A stretch of 54,643 nucleotides of DNA. It comes from Phycisphaerae bacterium (GTDB lineage: Bacteria; Chloroflexota; Anaerolineae; 4572-78; J111). The stretch spans positions 1-54,643 of the forward strand of contig JANQQF010000031.1 in the NCBI GenBank assembly GCA_028285035.1. Direction: 5' to 3'. The notes beneath the pieces are model-generated. The model ran no database searches and had not been told where the DNA came from. It saw nothing but the letters and a program-made list of their open reading frames with translations. Positions 17,932 through 28,003 of the stretch are shown one piece after another; position 1 is the first letter of the stretch, and each line of letters begins with the position of its first letter. The position numbers and the translations under genes were made by a program.

Positions 17932-18366
17932 ATGACAACACAAAACAGTGATTCTAACCAAATTACGACTAATCCCATCTCAACCCGGCACGACCCCTTC
18001 CCGGTGAATGGCCCGTTTCATGGGATCTACGCACACGGGGTCGAGACGCGGGCGGGAGCACGCACGCTGCGCATCTCGGGGCAGGTGGGGGTGCCGGACG
18101 ATGGGCCGCTCTCGCCTGATTTTTCCGACCAATGTCGGCAGGCCATTTTTCATGTTGAGTCTGTTTTGCAGGAAGCTAAGATGACCCTGGGCGATATCGT
18201 TAAGATGTCCTTCTTTCTCACCCGCCGTGAGGACATGGCGGCTTTGGTTGAAGTCCGTAAAGCGATGCTAGACGGGGTGCGACCCGCCATCACTACTGTC
18301 TTCGTAGCGGGGCTGGTCGATCCGGATTGGCTGGTTGAAGTCGAAGTTGTGGCTTGCGCGGAGTAG
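17932..18366 (+). CDS. RidA / YjgF family protein
   Basis: The 144-residue protein has the Rid fold pattern: LRISGQVGVPDDG, QCRQAIFHVESVLQEA, DIVKMSFFLT, and the C-terminal VRPAITTVFVAGL...VEVEVVA with the conserved Arg. True RidA proteins hydrolyse reactive enamine/imine intermediates such as 2-aminoacrylate from PLP enzymes; other Rid subfamilies have different roles, and the subfamily cannot be fixed here. It has an N-terminal extension of about 15 polar residues. It ends two bases before the start of the M3 peptidase gene, so both are co-translated. Confidence 0.88.
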   Translation: MTTQNSDSNQITTNPISTRHDPFPVNGPFHGIYAHGVETRAGARTLRISGQVGVPDDGPLSPDFSDQCRQAIFHVESVLQEAKMTLGDIVKMSFFLTRREDMAALVEVRKAMLDGVRPAITTVFVAGLVDPDWLVEVEVVACAE

Positions 18367-18368
18367 TG

Positions 18369-20198
18369 ATGATGACAGCATCGAATGAATTGCGCACCAG
18401 AGACGAAATGCCCAGCGAGCGCCAATGGGATCTGTCGACCATCTTTAAAAACGACGCAGCTTGGTGGGGAGCGGGGAAGCGTGTTCTCATTGGGTTTGAT
18501 CGTTTGGCCACCTTTGAGGGACAGTTGGGCCACTCGGCTGAAACACTGGCTGACTTTCTAGACCTAAAGGCTGAGATTGGCCGGACCACAAAACAGATTG
18601 AGCTGTATGCCTTTCTCAAATTGGCAGGCGATGCCAGCGATGAAACGGCAAACGCCCAAGTTACCCGAGCCAACACCCTATTAGCCCAGTATCAGGCCAG
18701 TATTGCTTTTGCTGAACCTGAATTGATGGCCCTGGGACGGGAGCGGCTGAATCAGCTACAGACCCAATCGCCTCGGCTGGCGATATATACCCGTTACTTC
18801 GATTGGCTGGATGATCGGCAACCCCATACCCGCTCGGTCGAAGAAGAACGGCTGCTGGCTCAACTGGGTGATCTTTTTAACACACCGAGCACTATTTACG
18901 GACAATTGGTTGATGCAGACTTGAGGTTTCAGCCTGCGGTCGATAGCTCAGGTGCGACCTATACCGTGGCCCAAAGCACCTATCCTGGTTTGGTCATCCA
19001 CCCTGACCGTCAGCTGCGCCGTAGCGCCTATGAAAGCTTCAGTGATGGTCATCTTGCCGTGAAAAATACCTTAACACAGGTCATGGCTGGGAGCGTCAAA
19101 CAAGATGTGTTTCGAGCTAGGGCGCGTGGGTATGCTTCTGCGTTGGCTGCCTCGCTCGATCCCAAACGCATCCCCCACGCGGTCTTTCACAATCTGCTTG
19201 ACGTCTTCAAACGTAAACTGCCGATTTGGCATCGTTATTGGCGGCTGAGACGGCAAATCTTGGGTGTGGAAACGCTATATGAGTATGATGTCAAAGCCCC
19301 GCTGACCAACCAGCCCGTGCCTGTCCCTTATGAGCAGGCGGTTGACTGGATTGGGGTGAGTTTGCAAGCCTTGGGGCCAGAGTATGTGGATACCTTGCGG
19401 CACGGGGCCTTAGAGGGTCGCTGGATCGATGTCTACCCCAATCAGGGTAAAATGAATACCGCCTTCTCCGAGGCAGTGCAGGGAGTAAATCCTTTTATCA
19501 TGCTCAACCATACTGATGATGTCTTGGGCATGAGCATTTTGGCCCATGAACTTGGCCACGCCCTGCACTCATGGTATGCAGGCCGCACTCAACCCTACAT
19601 TTATAGCGACTACACCGACTTTGCGGCTGAGGTAGCGGCCAACTTTAATCAAGCCATGCTGCGGCGCTATCTGTTTGATACCCAGCCCGAGCCTCATTTT
19701 CAAATCGCTGTGCTCGAAGAAATGATGAGCATTTACCATCGCTACTTTTTCCTCATGCCGACCTTGGCTCGTTTTGAATTAGAGATCCACCAACGGGTTG
19801 AGCGGGATGAACCCTTGACCACCCAAGGGATGCTTGATTTGATGGCGGATTTATTTGAAGAAGGCTACGGTGGTGAGGTTGAGATCGATCGAGATCGCCA
19901 AGGCATCACTTGGGCCCAATTTATTCATCTCTACAACAATTACTATATCTTTCAATATATGACAGGCATTGCCGGGGCGGCAGCTTTAGCCGGGAGGGTG
20001 TTGCAAGGTGAGGCAGATGCGGCTAAAAAGTATCTCCGCTTTCTGAAATTAGGGGGCTATGAATATCCGATCACGGCACTGCAACAGGCCGGCGTCGATC
20101 TCGCCTCACCCGAGCCAGTCGAAGCCGCGTTTACCCTGATGGAACAAGCCATTGATCGTCTAGAGGGGCTGATGGTGGCGCAAGGGGTTGCAGTTTAA
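18369..20198 (+). CDS. M3-family oligoendopeptidase (PepF-like)
   Basis: The 609-residue zinc metallopeptidase has the HExxH motif at about residues 393-397 ([12 protein letters not shown]) and the third ligand region [15 protein letters not shown] some 25 residues further on. The N-terminal helical region and the C-terminal [21 protein letters not shown] are typical of PepF/M3B enzymes. Such enzymes cut short cytoplasmic peptides. ATG at 18369 is two bases after the RidA stop; the next codon is also ATG (18372). It is nearly full length for the family and forms a unit with the RidA gene. Confidence 0.93.
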   Translation: MMTASNELRTRDEMPSERQWDLSTIFKNDAAWWGAGKRVLIGFDRLATFEGQLGHSAETLADFLDLKAEIGRTTKQIELYAFLKLAGDASDETANAQVTRANTLLAQYQASIAFAEPELMALGRERLNQLQTQSPRLAIYTRYFDWLDDRQPHTRSVEEERLLAQLGDLFNTPSTIYGQLVDADLRFQPAVDSSGATYTVAQSTYPGLVIHPDRQLRRSAYESFSDGHLAVKNTLTQVMAGSVKQDVFRARARGYASALAASLDPKRIPHAVFHNLLDVFKRKLPIWHRYWRLRRQILGVETLYEYDVKAPLTNQPVPVPYEQAVDWIGVSLQALGPEYVDTLRHGALEGRWIDVYPNQGKMNTAFSEAVQGVNPFIMLNHTDDVLGMSILAHELGHALHSWYAGRTQPYIYSDYTDFAAEVAANFNQAMLRRYLFDTQPEPHFQIAVLEEMMSIYHRYFFLMPTLARFELEIHQRVERDEPLTTQGMLDLMADLFEEGYGGEVEIDRDRQGITWAQFIHLYNNYYIFQYMTGIAGAAALAGRVLQGEADAAKKYLRFLKLGGYEYPITALQQAGVDLASPEPVEAAFTLMEQAIDRLEGLMVAQGVAV

Positions 20199-20228
20199 TT
20201 AAATCTTATAATCAAAGGAGGCATATTT

Positions 20229-20636
20229 ATGACACAAACAAGCGGAATGCCAGTGATGGAGTTACGAGTTGCGCTTACAACGGATGACTATGAGCGTCTT
20301 GTCCGGTTCTACTGCGATGGTCTTGGACTTGAACCAGCGCAGTTGTGGACGGATGATGATGACCGAGCGGTCATTCTTGAAATGGGACAGGCGACACTTG
20401 AAATTTTTGATGAAAATCACGCCCGGATTATTGATGAAATTGAGACGGGTAAGCGAACGAGCGGACCAATTCGATTTGCTTTACAGGTGCCTGATCTTGA
20501 GGCTGCCATGAATAGATTACTTGAGAAAGGGGCTACACTGGTTCATCCCCCGATTGTGACGCCGTGGAAACATCATAATGTTCGTCTACAGGATCCTGAT
20601 GGAATGCAAATCACATTATTCCAAGTTTTAGAATAG
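20229..20636 (+). CDS. VOC-family (glyoxalase/bleomycin-resistance-like) protein
   Basis: The 135-residue protein has a single vicinal-oxygen-chelate module pair: MELRVALTTDDYERLVRFYCDGLGLE in the first half, and IRFALQVPDLEAAMNRLLEKGA with RLQDPDGMQITLFQV at the end. Family members bind a divalent metal or act as antibiotic-binding proteins; the typical metal ligands are only partly visible (no clear first-strand His), so a binding role is as likely as catalysis. A strong AAAGGAGG precedes the ATG. It lies 30 bases after the M3 peptidase. Confidence 0.82.
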   Translation: MTQTSGMPVMELRVALTTDDYERLVRFYCDGLGLEPAQLWTDDDDRAVILEMGQATLEIFDENHARIIDEIETGKRTSGPIRFALQVPDLEAAMNRLLEKGATLVHPPIVTPWKHHNVRLQDPDGMQITLFQVLE

Positions 20637-20640
20637 TAAT

Positions 20641-20696
20641 GTAGGGGGGCCTTGTGCCCGCCCGAGCTTGGGTAAGCATAAAGCATTAGCCCCTAC
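20641..20696. repeat. GTAGGGG...CCCCTAC intergenic repeat
   Basis: Starts GTAGGGGGGC and ends AGCCCCTAC, with GCCCGCCC inside. It is a second, more degraded member of the repeat type at 9496-9551 and lies between two convergent genes. Confidence 0.5.
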
Positions 20697-20726
20697 AGGT
20701 GACCTCGATTTGACGAGCAAGAATCG

Positions 20727-23468
20727 TTAGGAGATAGGCTGAGAGTCGATGAGCTGGGGCGTCTCGCTTAGCTGCTCGGCAATTTCTGTAGCCCGCTGTT
20801 GATAATGTAGCGCTTGAGCCTGATGCCCTGATCGGGTGGCAATCGTGGCCAGCTTTTGGCAATATCGCATAATGTTGCGTTTATGGTTAAGGGCCTCGGC
20901 TATAGACAACGCCTGCTCCCAGCCCTGTTGTGCCTGCGCTACATCATCACGCCGCCAATATATCTCAGCTAAATATTCGGTGTAACGGCTTAGATTGCTG
21001 CGATGTTCTAGCCGGCGCACGATGGCCAGCGCCTGTGTAATATGCTTGATCGCTTGGTCATAACGCGCTGCATCACAATAGGTCATGGCCAAGTTAGCTT
21101 GATTTTCAGCCGTAAGAAGATCGTTTTCTAACTCGGCACAAATCAACAGCGATTTTTGATGGGCCGTCAGACTTTCGGTCGTTTCATTGCATCGAGCGTG
21201 GACCACGCCCAGAACATTCCAAACGAGGGCTGCCTGTTCGGAGGATAGTTGGGCTAGCAATAAGGCTTCATACAACGTATGTTTGGCCAGGGCATAATCT
21301 TGTTGGGCCTCATAGAGTTCACCCAGCCGGATTAGGGCTTGCAGCCGAGTATCGTCATCGTTGCTGTCAACCAATGGCTGGATAACCCGAAGGGCCGTCT
21401 GTAAATCACCCAATTTTTGTAAGCAGGTTGCCTCAGCAAACTGTAAATGACGAATCAATTCCGGCGAGGATAAAACGGTGGCGGCGGAGGAAAACTGGGC
21501 GCGTGCTTCCTCAAATGATCCTCGAAACTGATAGTAGGCCAACTGCCCATCAATGGCTGGCTCAAGGAAGTCAGCCTGATTATGGGCCACGGCCCAATCC
21601 CAGGCGGCCTGAACATTGGCCAATTCATAGCTGATATCCTTGACCGTGACTTCAACATTGTAATCGCAAATGGGCGCAATCCGTTGTAAATAGTAGCGGG
21701 CGTGTGCCTGTCGCTTCGCTGCCAAACCTGAGGTGGCTGAGGCATCCTCCTCTTCAGATAAAAAGGCCCCTAAAACGGGATGTAGTCCAAAATGATCATT
21801 ACGGCGATGTTGTACCAAGGCGTGATCAATCAGCTTGTACAGGGTCATTGGTGCAGCGTCTAGGATCGTTCGTACGGCTTTTAATGAAAAATCGCCGTGA
21901 AAAATCGTCAGGGATCGGAGCAAGCTTTGTTCTGCTTCATTGAGCTGGGCCAGGGTGTAATCAAAGATCGCTCGCAAGCTACGGTGGCGGTTTGGGATAT
22001 CGGTGTGGGTTGCTACCAGAAAATCGAGATTGCGCTCGATCTCATCGGCCAATTGCGCCGGAGAAAACAACGATAGCCAACTCCCCGCCATCTCCAAAGC
22101 CAGCGGCATCCCTGCCAAAGCGTGACAGATACGACCAATGTGGGGTGCATTTTCAGAGGAAAGCGACAAGCCGGGCTGAACCTGTTGCCCTACTGTCAAT
22201 AGGAGTTGCACCGCCGAAAATTCACTGAGGTCACTGGTGTTTTCTGTGGGCAAAGCTAACCCCTCAATTGGGAGCCGCCATTCCGCCCGCAGGTTGAGCG
22301 GGGAGCGGCTGGTGACCAATAGCTGCACGTCGGGGGCCTCGCTCAAAAGTTGCTCAATGCAGCCCGTATCAGGTAAAAGTTGCTCGTAATTATCGAAGAG
22401 GAGCAAGGGGGCGCGTTCGCGTAAAAAGGCGATGACCTCACGGTCGATTCGGCTACCCGCGCTCGATTTGATGCCCAGTCGCTCGGCCAAAAGCTGCCAA
22501 ACCCCGGCTTGTGTCGTTAGTCCCTCAAGCGATAGAAAATAGACCTGCCGATATCCCAAATTGCGCGTCACGGCCTCAACAGCCAGACGGGTCTTGCCAA
22601 TCCCGCCTGGCCCGGTTAGGGTTATTAATCGGGTATTGGGGGCACTAAGGCGGGCGATGATCTGTTGAATGTCACGCTCACGCCCAACAAATTGTGTTTG
22701 GGGTGCGGCAAAATTATGCAGATGGGTGGAGCGTATCTGCTCATCACGGATGGCGGCGACCAAGGTTTCCGTTTCAGTCGCCGGGGATAGCCCCAACTCT
22801 TGTGCCAAAATCGCGACAAATCGCTCGTGCTGGTTGAGGGCTTCAGTGCGTTGTCCGGCTGCGGCATAGGCTCGTAGCAATTGCCGATGGGCCGTTTCCC
22901 GCCACGGCTCAAGCGCGAGTTGTCGCCTAGCTACGGCCTGTGCTGTGCCATAATCCGCTTGGGCTAGATATAACTCACCCAGTTGATCAAGCAAGGTCAG
23001 GTATTGTTGGTAAAACTGTTCCCGTTGATGTGACAGCCAATCTTCAAAATCCGGTGCGTCTGAGATATCCAGACCCGTCAATAGCTGGCCCTGATACAAA
23101 TCAGCCGCTTGCACGAGGTCCGATAACACGTTGCTTTGGGCTAGCTGGGTAAATTGATGAACGTCGATGTTTGGCGAAGTTGGCTCAAATTGAACATCGT
23201 GGTTGGTGAGGGTGAGTACTGTTTCAGCGGCATCACCCAAGGTTTGGCGCAAGCGAAATAACGACTTTCGCAAATTCGCTCGAGCGGCCTTGTCATCCAG
23301 CCCTCCCCAAAACAACGTGGCTAATTCAGTGCGCGTGTGCTTACGCCCCGACTCGACAGCCAGATAGGCGAGTAAGGCCCGCACCTTATCACTGCGAAAC
23401 CCTGCCAGGCGTTGGGACCCAATCATAGCTTGAAATTGACCAAATAGCTGTAAGTTTAGACTCGTCAT
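20727..23468 (-). CDS. SARP/BTAD-type regulator with NB-ARC-like ATPase and TPR repeats
   Basis: The 913-residue protein has four parts. An OmpR-like winged helix comes first (residues 1-95: LFGQFQ, then KVRALLAYLAVESGRKHTRT and LRKSLFRLRQTLGD). A BTAD domain follows (about 95-245, TPR-like, with YQGQLLTGL). A STAND/NB-ARC ATPase carries the P-loop GPGGIGKTRLAVEA and the Walker B LLLFDNYEQLL. The long C-terminal TPR array runs from about 590 to 905. Proteins of this AfsR/MalT-like design are large signal-integrating transcription activators. Start at 23468 is preferred; GTG at 23495 is possible. Copy 2 of the operator-like motif is 139 bases upstream, which hints at autoregulation. Confidence 0.92.
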   Translation of the reverse strand: MTSLNLQLFGQFQAMIGSQRLAGFRSDKVRALLAYLAVESGRKHTRTELATLFWGGLDDKAARANLRKSLFRLRQTLGDAAETVLTLTNHDVQFEPTSPNIDVHQFTQLAQSNVLSDLVQAADLYQGQLLTGLDISDAPDFEDWLSHQREQFYQQYLTLLDQLGELYLAQADYGTAQAVARRQLALEPWRETAHRQLLRAYAAAGQRTEALNQHERFVAILAQELGLSPATETETLVAAIRDEQIRSTHLHNFAAPQTQFVGRERDIQQIIARLSAPNTRLITLTGPGGIGKTRLAVEAVTRNLGYRQVYFLSLEGLTTQAGVWQLLAERLGIKSSAGSRIDREVIAFLRERAPLLLFDNYEQLLPDTGCIEQLLSEAPDVQLLVTSRSPLNLRAEWRLPIEGLALPTENTSDLSEFSAVQLLLTVGQQVQPGLSLSSENAPHIGRICHALAGMPLALEMAGSWLSLFSPAQLADEIERNLDFLVATHTDIPNRHRSLRAIFDYTLAQLNEAEQSLLRSLTIFHGDFSLKAVRTILDAAPMTLYKLIDHALVQHRRNDHFGLHPVLGAFLSEEEDASATSGLAAKRQAHARYYLQRIAPICDYNVEVTVKDISYELANVQAAWDWAVAHNQADFLEPAIDGQLAYYQFRGSFEEARAQFSSAATVLSSPELIRHLQFAEATCLQKLGDLQTALRVIQPLVDSNDDDTRLQALIRLGELYEAQQDYALAKHTLYEALLLAQLSSEQAALVWNVLGVVHARCNETTESLTAHQKSLLICAELENDLLTAENQANLAMTYCDAARYDQAIKHITQALAIVRRLEHRSNLSRYTEYLAEIYWRRDDVAQAQQGWEQALSIAEALNHKRNIMRYCQKLATIATRSGHQAQALHYQQRATEIAEQLSETPQLIDSQPIS

Positions 23469-23606
23469 CTTGGTTACAGGATAATCCTCGCACACTTTGT
23501 AGTCAATTTTTATCTTCCAACAGAAACTTTATTAGGTCCTCTAATGTCATTACCTCAATCATCTCCAGGTATTTCAATTATACCAAGACCCCACATTGTC
23601 TCAATT

Positions 23607-23641
23607 TCATGACAAAATTGTCCAAATTTTACGACAGACAA
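23607..23641. promoter_or_regulatory. Operator-like motif, copy 2 (shared with 1746-1791)
   Basis: Contains TCATGACAAAATTGTCC followed directly by AAATTTTACGACAGACAA. The two blocks match copy 1 exactly, but without the 11-base insert. It lies in the 415-base gap upstream of the SARP regulator (minus) and of the small gene at 23884 (plus). The rest of the gap shows no convincing gene. Confidence 0.55.
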
Positions 23642-23883
23642 ACAACCTTATTAATGATACCATAAATATACAGATTTATGGATTAAGTAAACGGCAAGAG
23701 ATTTTAGAAAAAAAGATGAAGCTCGATTGGCGATTTTTGCAAAAATCAGATCAAATTTATCCGTTTAGTTCTAGACTTGGCACGAAATTGAGGATATTTG
23801 AGGCTGTTTTCGGTTTTTGAGCAATCCCTTATTCTTTAAAGCATTCTGCCAAATACTTAGGAATGAGCTAAGGAGACCTATTA

Positions 23884-24126
23884 ATGATACAGTTTGAACA
23901 ACAAAACCAATCAGATATCGATCACGCCCTCAAAGAGTGGATCAAGGCGTATGTGGATTTGAAGTGGGATGTGGAACTTCATCAATTCGTTGTTGATATG
24001 AGCCGGGAGGAAGCGGGTAAACTCGTGCTCGATCAATCCCGCCGAATGTGGCGGGTACAGGGTTTGTGGGCCGCGCCGTTTGATTTTATTTTTGAAAATG
24101 GCCCTAATCAAAGTGGTCTCCTTTAA
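23884..24126 (+). CDS. Small hypothetical protein (80 residues)
   Basis: I recognise no family. The 80-residue protein has two likely helices (IDHALKEWIKAYVDLKWD and REEAGKLVLDQSRRMWRVQ) and an aromatic-rich C-terminal part (GLWAAPFDFIF). It has no signal peptide or Cys. The start is supported by AAGGAG ten bases before the ATG. A structured element and a strong terminator follow at 24162-24302. It has the look of a real single-gene transcript; its role is unknown. Confidence 0.55.
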   Translation: MIQFEQQNQSDIDHALKEWIKAYVDLKWDVELHQFVVDMSREEAGKLVLDQSRRMWRVQGLWAAPFDFIFENGPNQSGLL

Positions 24127-24161
24127 TATGACAGAATAATAAATAGATATTAAATAAAAAA

Positions 24162-24262
24162 AGGAGTTAGGCACTTAGGTACTTAGGTCAATGTTCTGCG
24201 TTGGTCCGAAGGGCGTGACGCAAAGCGTCAGGCCAGCTATCTGGCAGAAGTGCATAACTCCT
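24162..24262. mobile_element. 101-nt structured element: MITE candidate or structured RNA
   Basis: The ends AGGAGTTAGGCACTT and AAGTGCATAACTCCT pair over 15 bases with one mismatch. Inside are ACTTAGGT twice in tandem, a perfect TGACGC/GCGTCA hairpin with a 3-base loop, GCCAG/CTGGC with a 4-base loop, and TTCTGC/GCAGAA. Each side is flanked by TAAAAAA. The 15-mer AAAAAGGAGTTAGGC is also found at the left edge of the IS630 unit (53479-53493). A non-autonomous transposable element is the simpler reading; a folded RNA ending in the terminator that follows is the alternative. Confidence 0.5.
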
Positions 24263-24302
24263 AAAAAAGAGGAATGTCGGCTTATCGACATTCCTCTTTT
24301 TT
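24263..24302 (+). terminator. Strong Rho-independent terminator
   Basis: AAAAAAGAGGAATGTCG and its exact complement CGACATTCCTCTTTTTT form a perfect 17-base stem with a 6-base loop and a T tail. It directly follows the structured element and probably ends the 23884 transcript; by symmetry it can act in both directions. Confidence 0.85.
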
Positions 24303-24351
24303 GTTTACAGCGTGCTTTGGCTAGAATTTTTCTCCAAATCTCGAAATTTTA

Positions 24352-24380
24352 TTGACAAATATAGACAAAATATGTACAAT
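24352..24380 (+). promoter_or_regulatory. Sigma-70-like promoter of the secreted glycosidase gene
   Basis: A perfect -35 box TTGACA (24352-24357) is separated by exactly 17 bases from TACAAT (24375-24380). Transcription would start near 24387, leaving a leader of about 60 bases before the ATG at 24448. Confidence 0.65.
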
Positions 24381-24447
24381 TTTGCTCGCTGTTCAGATTT
24401 TTGTCATCTTTGTCCGGTTTACGGGCAGGACCTAACGGACACGATCC

Positions 24448-27400
24448 ATGTCAAACACCGTATTCAAATACGTCACAATCGTTATTGCCCCCCTCTTAAT
24501 TCTAGCCTTTATTGGCTTACAAACAACGGGGCAGACGGCCTCTGAGCCAGCGGGGCCACAACTGGGCTTTCACATCGTGCGTGGTGATGCGGCGCATCTG
24601 GACGCGGTCAAAGCCGCCGGTGGGGACTTTGCGGTCGTGGTGTTTAGTTGGGAAGATATTGAGCCGGAGCCAAACTATCTCTATTGGGAAGTGCCAGATG
24701 CGGCCCTGCGCACCGCTGAATTTTATGATGTTCAAATCGTAGCCCGTTTGGATCGCCCGCCTGAGTGGGCCTTGGACGACAGTGACCCGACGCCGTGGCG
24801 GCTGGAGGCCTACGCCAATTTTGTGCGCCGGGTGGTGGCACGGTACGGCGAGCGGCTGGCCGGGGTGATCATCTGGAATGAACCCAACCTCAGCCTGGAG
24901 TGGAACGATCAATCGCCCGACCCTGTGGCCTACGTGGAGCTACTCAAGACGGGCTACACTGCGGCCAAAGCCGCTAATTCTGAGGTGCCCGTGCTATTGG
25001 CGGGCCTAGCCTTCACCGAAGATGATCAAACCAATCGCAACGACCTCACCTATCTGCACCAAATTTATGAGGCTGGCGGGGCAGACTATTTTGATATTAT
25101 GGCCGCCCATCCTTATGGCTTTGGTCAAACCCCAACCGATCCCCCCCAACCCGATCAACTGAACTTTCGTCGCCTGGAGCTACATCGTGAGCTGATGGTG
25201 ACCAATGGAGATGAGGCCAAGCCTGTCTGGATTACGGAGATGGGCTGGCGAACCGAGGCCTTTGCCTCGGCTGATGCCTGGCAGGTGGTCAGCGAGGTTC
25301 AACAGGCGGATTACACTGAAGCGGCCCTCGATTACGCGGCGGAAAACTACCCGTGGCTGGAGCGAATGGCGCTGTGGGAGCTAAATGGGCTGGAGGATGT
25401 GTACGGTTACAATTTGTGGGATGGGCCGGATCAAACCGGCTTGACCTATAAGCGGCTTGTTGAACGATGTAAGGCCCAATCTGGCACCTGTGCAGCTGAC
25501 CTGACGAAAGTCAGCCATTCGTCCGTGTCGGCCCCAAACAAAATCTCTCTACTCGCCCCCGACGCCATCATTCGGCTGGGTGATCGGGGCACGCTCCATC
25601 CCCATTGGGTCCATCTCCATCGTGGCGGACAAAATTTTAGCCCCGACTGGCAAGGTGAATTTTTTCTGACAACGGCTGAGGCCGAACAGTCGTATGATTT
25701 GCTACTGGAGGTGATGCAGATTGATCAGCCCACCAATCAGATTTGGCTCAATGGCACCACCCTGCCCCATCTACAGACCCGCACTCGGCCCGATCCTACC
25801 AGTACCTGGGTCACCCAACGTCTGACCGTGCCTGCTGGGGTGTTGCAACCGGGTCTGAACACTTTCAAATTAGCCGTGGGTCAGCGCAATCCGGCTCGGC
25901 AGTATGCCTTTTGGCGCTGGGAAAATATGCAATTCCGCAACGTTCGTTTAGTGCCTTCGGAAGTAGGCCCAACCTCGTTTCTATTGGAATGGACGGCCCT
26001 ACCGACCCCGAGCGGCTGGAGCGAAACCAATCGCCTACGCGCCGACCTAGATGGTGACCTGTGGCTCACAGGCAACCGACGGGGCGAGATCTGGCGGGCC
26101 GGGGCTGATAACACCATCTTGATCCCGCAATCTGCCAATCGACCAGACCGCCTCTTCATCGACATTCTGCCCCAACTGATCGGCCAACTCGCGGCCACCG
26201 ATCAGGGCCTCTTCTGGCGCACGACTGATCGCTGGCAACCTGTAGCTGGTGCGCCCGGCAGCTACGCCTACGTGGTCATTCAGGCGGGTGGTGATTTTTA
26301 CGCAGGTTTTGAAGGGGCCGGGGTCTGGCAAGCTGCAACACCACGCGGCCCGTGGCAAGCGGCTGGTCTGGCCGAGAATACGGTACTCGATTTGATCTTC
26401 AATCCCACTTCAAAAACACTGTATGCGGCCACTGCCGATGGTATTTTTGTTCGGCCTGAAAACGAGACATCGTGGCAACGGCTCCCGGCCTTACCTGGTG
26501 AAAGTGCGAATCCGTTGATGCGGTTCACGACGCGGCTCTATTTGGATCAAGCCGGACAACTGGTCGTGCGCAATTTGGATCGGCTGTGGCAATATGATCT
26601 GACCAATGACCCACCGCGTGGGGAATGGCAATCGATTGGTCCGGCTGAATTCGCCGAGGCTAACAAAATTTACACCGTGCTCGATTGCTGTGGGACTGAC
26701 ACCATCGTGTCCACCCATCAATTAGGTTTATGGCAAACTTCGAATAGCGGTCAATGGCAAAGACTAGATCAAGATGACACCTTTGTGGTGACCGATGCCA
26801 CCGAACTCCTGCGGGTGGATGACACCCTCTACGGGGCTGGCCTTGTCGGGCTTTTCCGCTCAGACGATGAGGGGCAAACGTGGCAAAAATTGGCTGGCCT
26901 GCCCCCCACCGTGAGCGATTTGCTGGTCGATCCCCAAGACCCTAGCCGTTGGCTGGCCGCGACCCCAGCGGGTCTCTATCGCAGTGAGGATCAAGGACAA
27001 ACCTGGGCCGTGATTAGTCCGCCGTGGACCATCTGGGATATGGCTTTTGGCCCTGATGGCCGTCTCTTTCTAGCCCGAACCAGCGGGGTAGCTTGGACTG
27101 ATGATATCTCTATTGCTACCATTGATTGGCAGGAACCCGATGGCTTGGGCCGCGTCCTCTTCTTCAACGTCGAGCCGCACCCCACCGATGCGAATCTACT
27201 GTTGGCGGGCACTTGGGGTAACGATGTAGGGGTGAGCGAGAATGGGGGTGAAACCTTGGCCTCCATCGGCAACGGGCTGGAGACACTGAGTGTGCTCGAT
27301 GTGCTCTGGCATCCCACGCTGGGTCAGGTGACTGTCGCCACCATCGAAGGGCTGTATCGCACCGATGATGGCGGGCAAAGTTGGTTCCAACTACCCGGTC

Positions 27401-27756
27401 CGTTGACCCAGCAAACGGTCTACAGTTTGCTCCAAACCGAGGATGGCACCATTTGGGCTGGGGCGGCAGATGGTTTGTGGTCCAGTGTCGACTACGGTGT
27501 CACCTGGGACCGCGTGACCGATCTGCCCATCACCACTGTACTGCGGCTGGGTACGTTTAGCCCGACCACAACAGAGCCGTGGCTGTGGGCTGGCGCAGAG
27601 CCGGATGGCCTGTGGCTCAGCCAGGATGGCGGACAAACGTGGGGCTTTGCTGGGTTAGCTGGGCATACTGTTTACAATTTGCTGCTTGATGACACAGATA
27701 CCACTCGTTTGGTCGCTGCGACGGATCAGGGAATTTTTTCGGTGCCATTTGAGTAG
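24448..27756 (+). CDS. Large secreted glycosidase-like protein with Asp-box beta-propeller
   Basis: The 1102-residue protein begins with a membrane/signal segment ([18 protein letters not shown]). A TIM-barrel glycosidase of the GH5/GH39 clan follows (about 35-350). Glu145 in IIWNEPNL is the likely acid/base, and Glu264 in WITEMGW the likely nucleophile. A beta-sandwich-like middle (about 380-510) is followed by a long propeller region (about 520-1100) with Asp-box repeats: [32 protein letters not shown] and SQDGGQTW. Substrate is unknown, and the propeller may bind polysaccharide. It has a good promoter upstream but no clear ribosome binding site. The N-terminus lacks a lipobox, so export as a membrane-anchored or cleaved protein is possible. 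Confidence 0.85.
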   Translation: MSNTVFKYVTIVIAPLLILAFIGLQTTGQTASEPAGPQLGFHIVRGDAAHLDAVKAAGGDFAVVVFSWEDIEPEPNYLYWEVPDAALRTAEFYDVQIVARLDRPPEWALDDSDPTPWRLEAYANFVRRVVARYGERLAGVIIWNEPNLSLEWNDQSPDPVAYVELLKTGYTAAKAANSEVPVLLAGLAFTEDDQTNRNDLTYLHQIYEAGGADYFDIMAAHPYGFGQTPTDPPQPDQLNFRRLELHRELMVTNGDEAKPVWITEMGWRTEAFASADAWQVVSEVQQADYTEAALDYAAENYPWLERMALWELNGLEDVYGYNLWDGPDQTGLTYKRLVERCKAQSGTCAADLTKVSHSSVSAPNKISLLAPDAIIRLGDRGTLHPHWVHLHRGGQNFSPDWQGEFFLTTAEAEQSYDLLLEVMQIDQPTNQIWLNGTTLPHLQTRTRPDPTSTWVTQRLTVPAGVLQPGLNTFKLAVGQRNPARQYAFWRWENMQFRNVRLVPSEVGPTSFLLEWTALPTPSGWSETNRLRADLDGDLWLTGNRRGEIWRAGADNTILIPQSANRPDRLFIDILPQLIGQLAATDQGLFWRTTDRWQPVAGAPGSYAYVVIQAGGDFYAGFEGAGVWQAATPRGPWQAAGLAENTVLDLIFNPTSKTLYAATADGIFVRPENETSWQRLPALPGESANPLMRFTTRLYLDQAGQLVVRNLDRLWQYDLTNDPPRGEWQSIGPAEFAEANKIYTVLDCCGTDTIVSTHQLGLWQTSNSGQWQRLDQDDTFVVTDATELLRVDDTLYGAGLVGLFRSDDEGQTWQKLAGLPPTVSDLLVDPQDPSRWLAATPAGLYRSEDQGQTWAVISPPWTIWDMAFGPDGRLFLARTSGVAWTDDISIATIDWQEPDGLGRVLFFNVEPHPTDANLLLAGTWGNDVGVSENGGETLASIGNGLETLSVLDVLWHPTLGQVTVATIEGLYRTDDGGQSWFQLPGPLTQQTVYSLLQTEDGTIWAGAADGLWSSVDYGVTWDRVTDLPITTVLRLGTFSPTTTEPWLWAGAEPDGLWLSQDGGQTWGFAGLAGHTVYNLLLDDTDTTRLVAATDQGIFSVPFE

Positions 27757-27780
27757 ATTGGTTGTCAGGTCTTGCAGTGA

Positions 27781-27814
27781 GCCTCCTCCTTGCAGGGGGA
27801 GGTTTGGAGGGGGT
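27781..27814. repeat. CTCCTTGCAGGGGGAGG-type intergenic repeat
   Basis: CCTCCTCCTTGCAGGGGGAGG followed by a G-rich tail is a short imperfect hairpin of a type scattered in many bacterial genomes. It lies between the glycosidase and the DUF2256 gene and may serve as a weak terminator. Confidence 0.5.
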
Positions 27815-27850
27815 AAAGCGGATCGTTTTAGCAACAAGAGCATACAAAAA

Positions 27851-28003
27851 ATGAGTAAAAACAAAGCAGGTTTACCAACAAAAATGTGTCCCGTATGTCA
27901 ACGGCCCTTTAGCTGGCGAAAAAAGTGGGCGCAGCACTGGGATGAGGTCAAATATTGCAGCGAGCGCTGTCGACGCCGCCGAAATGCGATAGCTAATGAG
28001 TGA
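27851..28003 (+). CDS. DUF2256 zinc-finger-like small protein
   Basis: This 50-residue protein has the full DUF2256 pattern: [15 protein letters not shown], then a [15 protein letters not shown] end. The four cysteines (CxxC and CxxxC) probably bind one zinc ion, and the tail is Arg-rich. DUF2256 genes are frequently found beside or fused to photolyase/cryptochrome genes. Here the stop overlaps the next gene, a photolyase-like FAD protein, by eight bases, which fits that partnership. Its molecular role is not established. The frame can be read further upstream, but the conserved part starts at this ATG. Confidence 0.88.
   Translation: MSKNKAGLPTKMCPVCQRPFSWRKKWAQHWDEVKYCSERCRRRRNAIANE

Noticed and set aside
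23596..23820. 74-codon open frame starting just upstream of operator copy 2
   Set aside because: It contains the repeated operator-like motif in its start, has no ribosome binding site or recognisable family, and shows low-complexity Lys-rich sequence; more likely non-coding.
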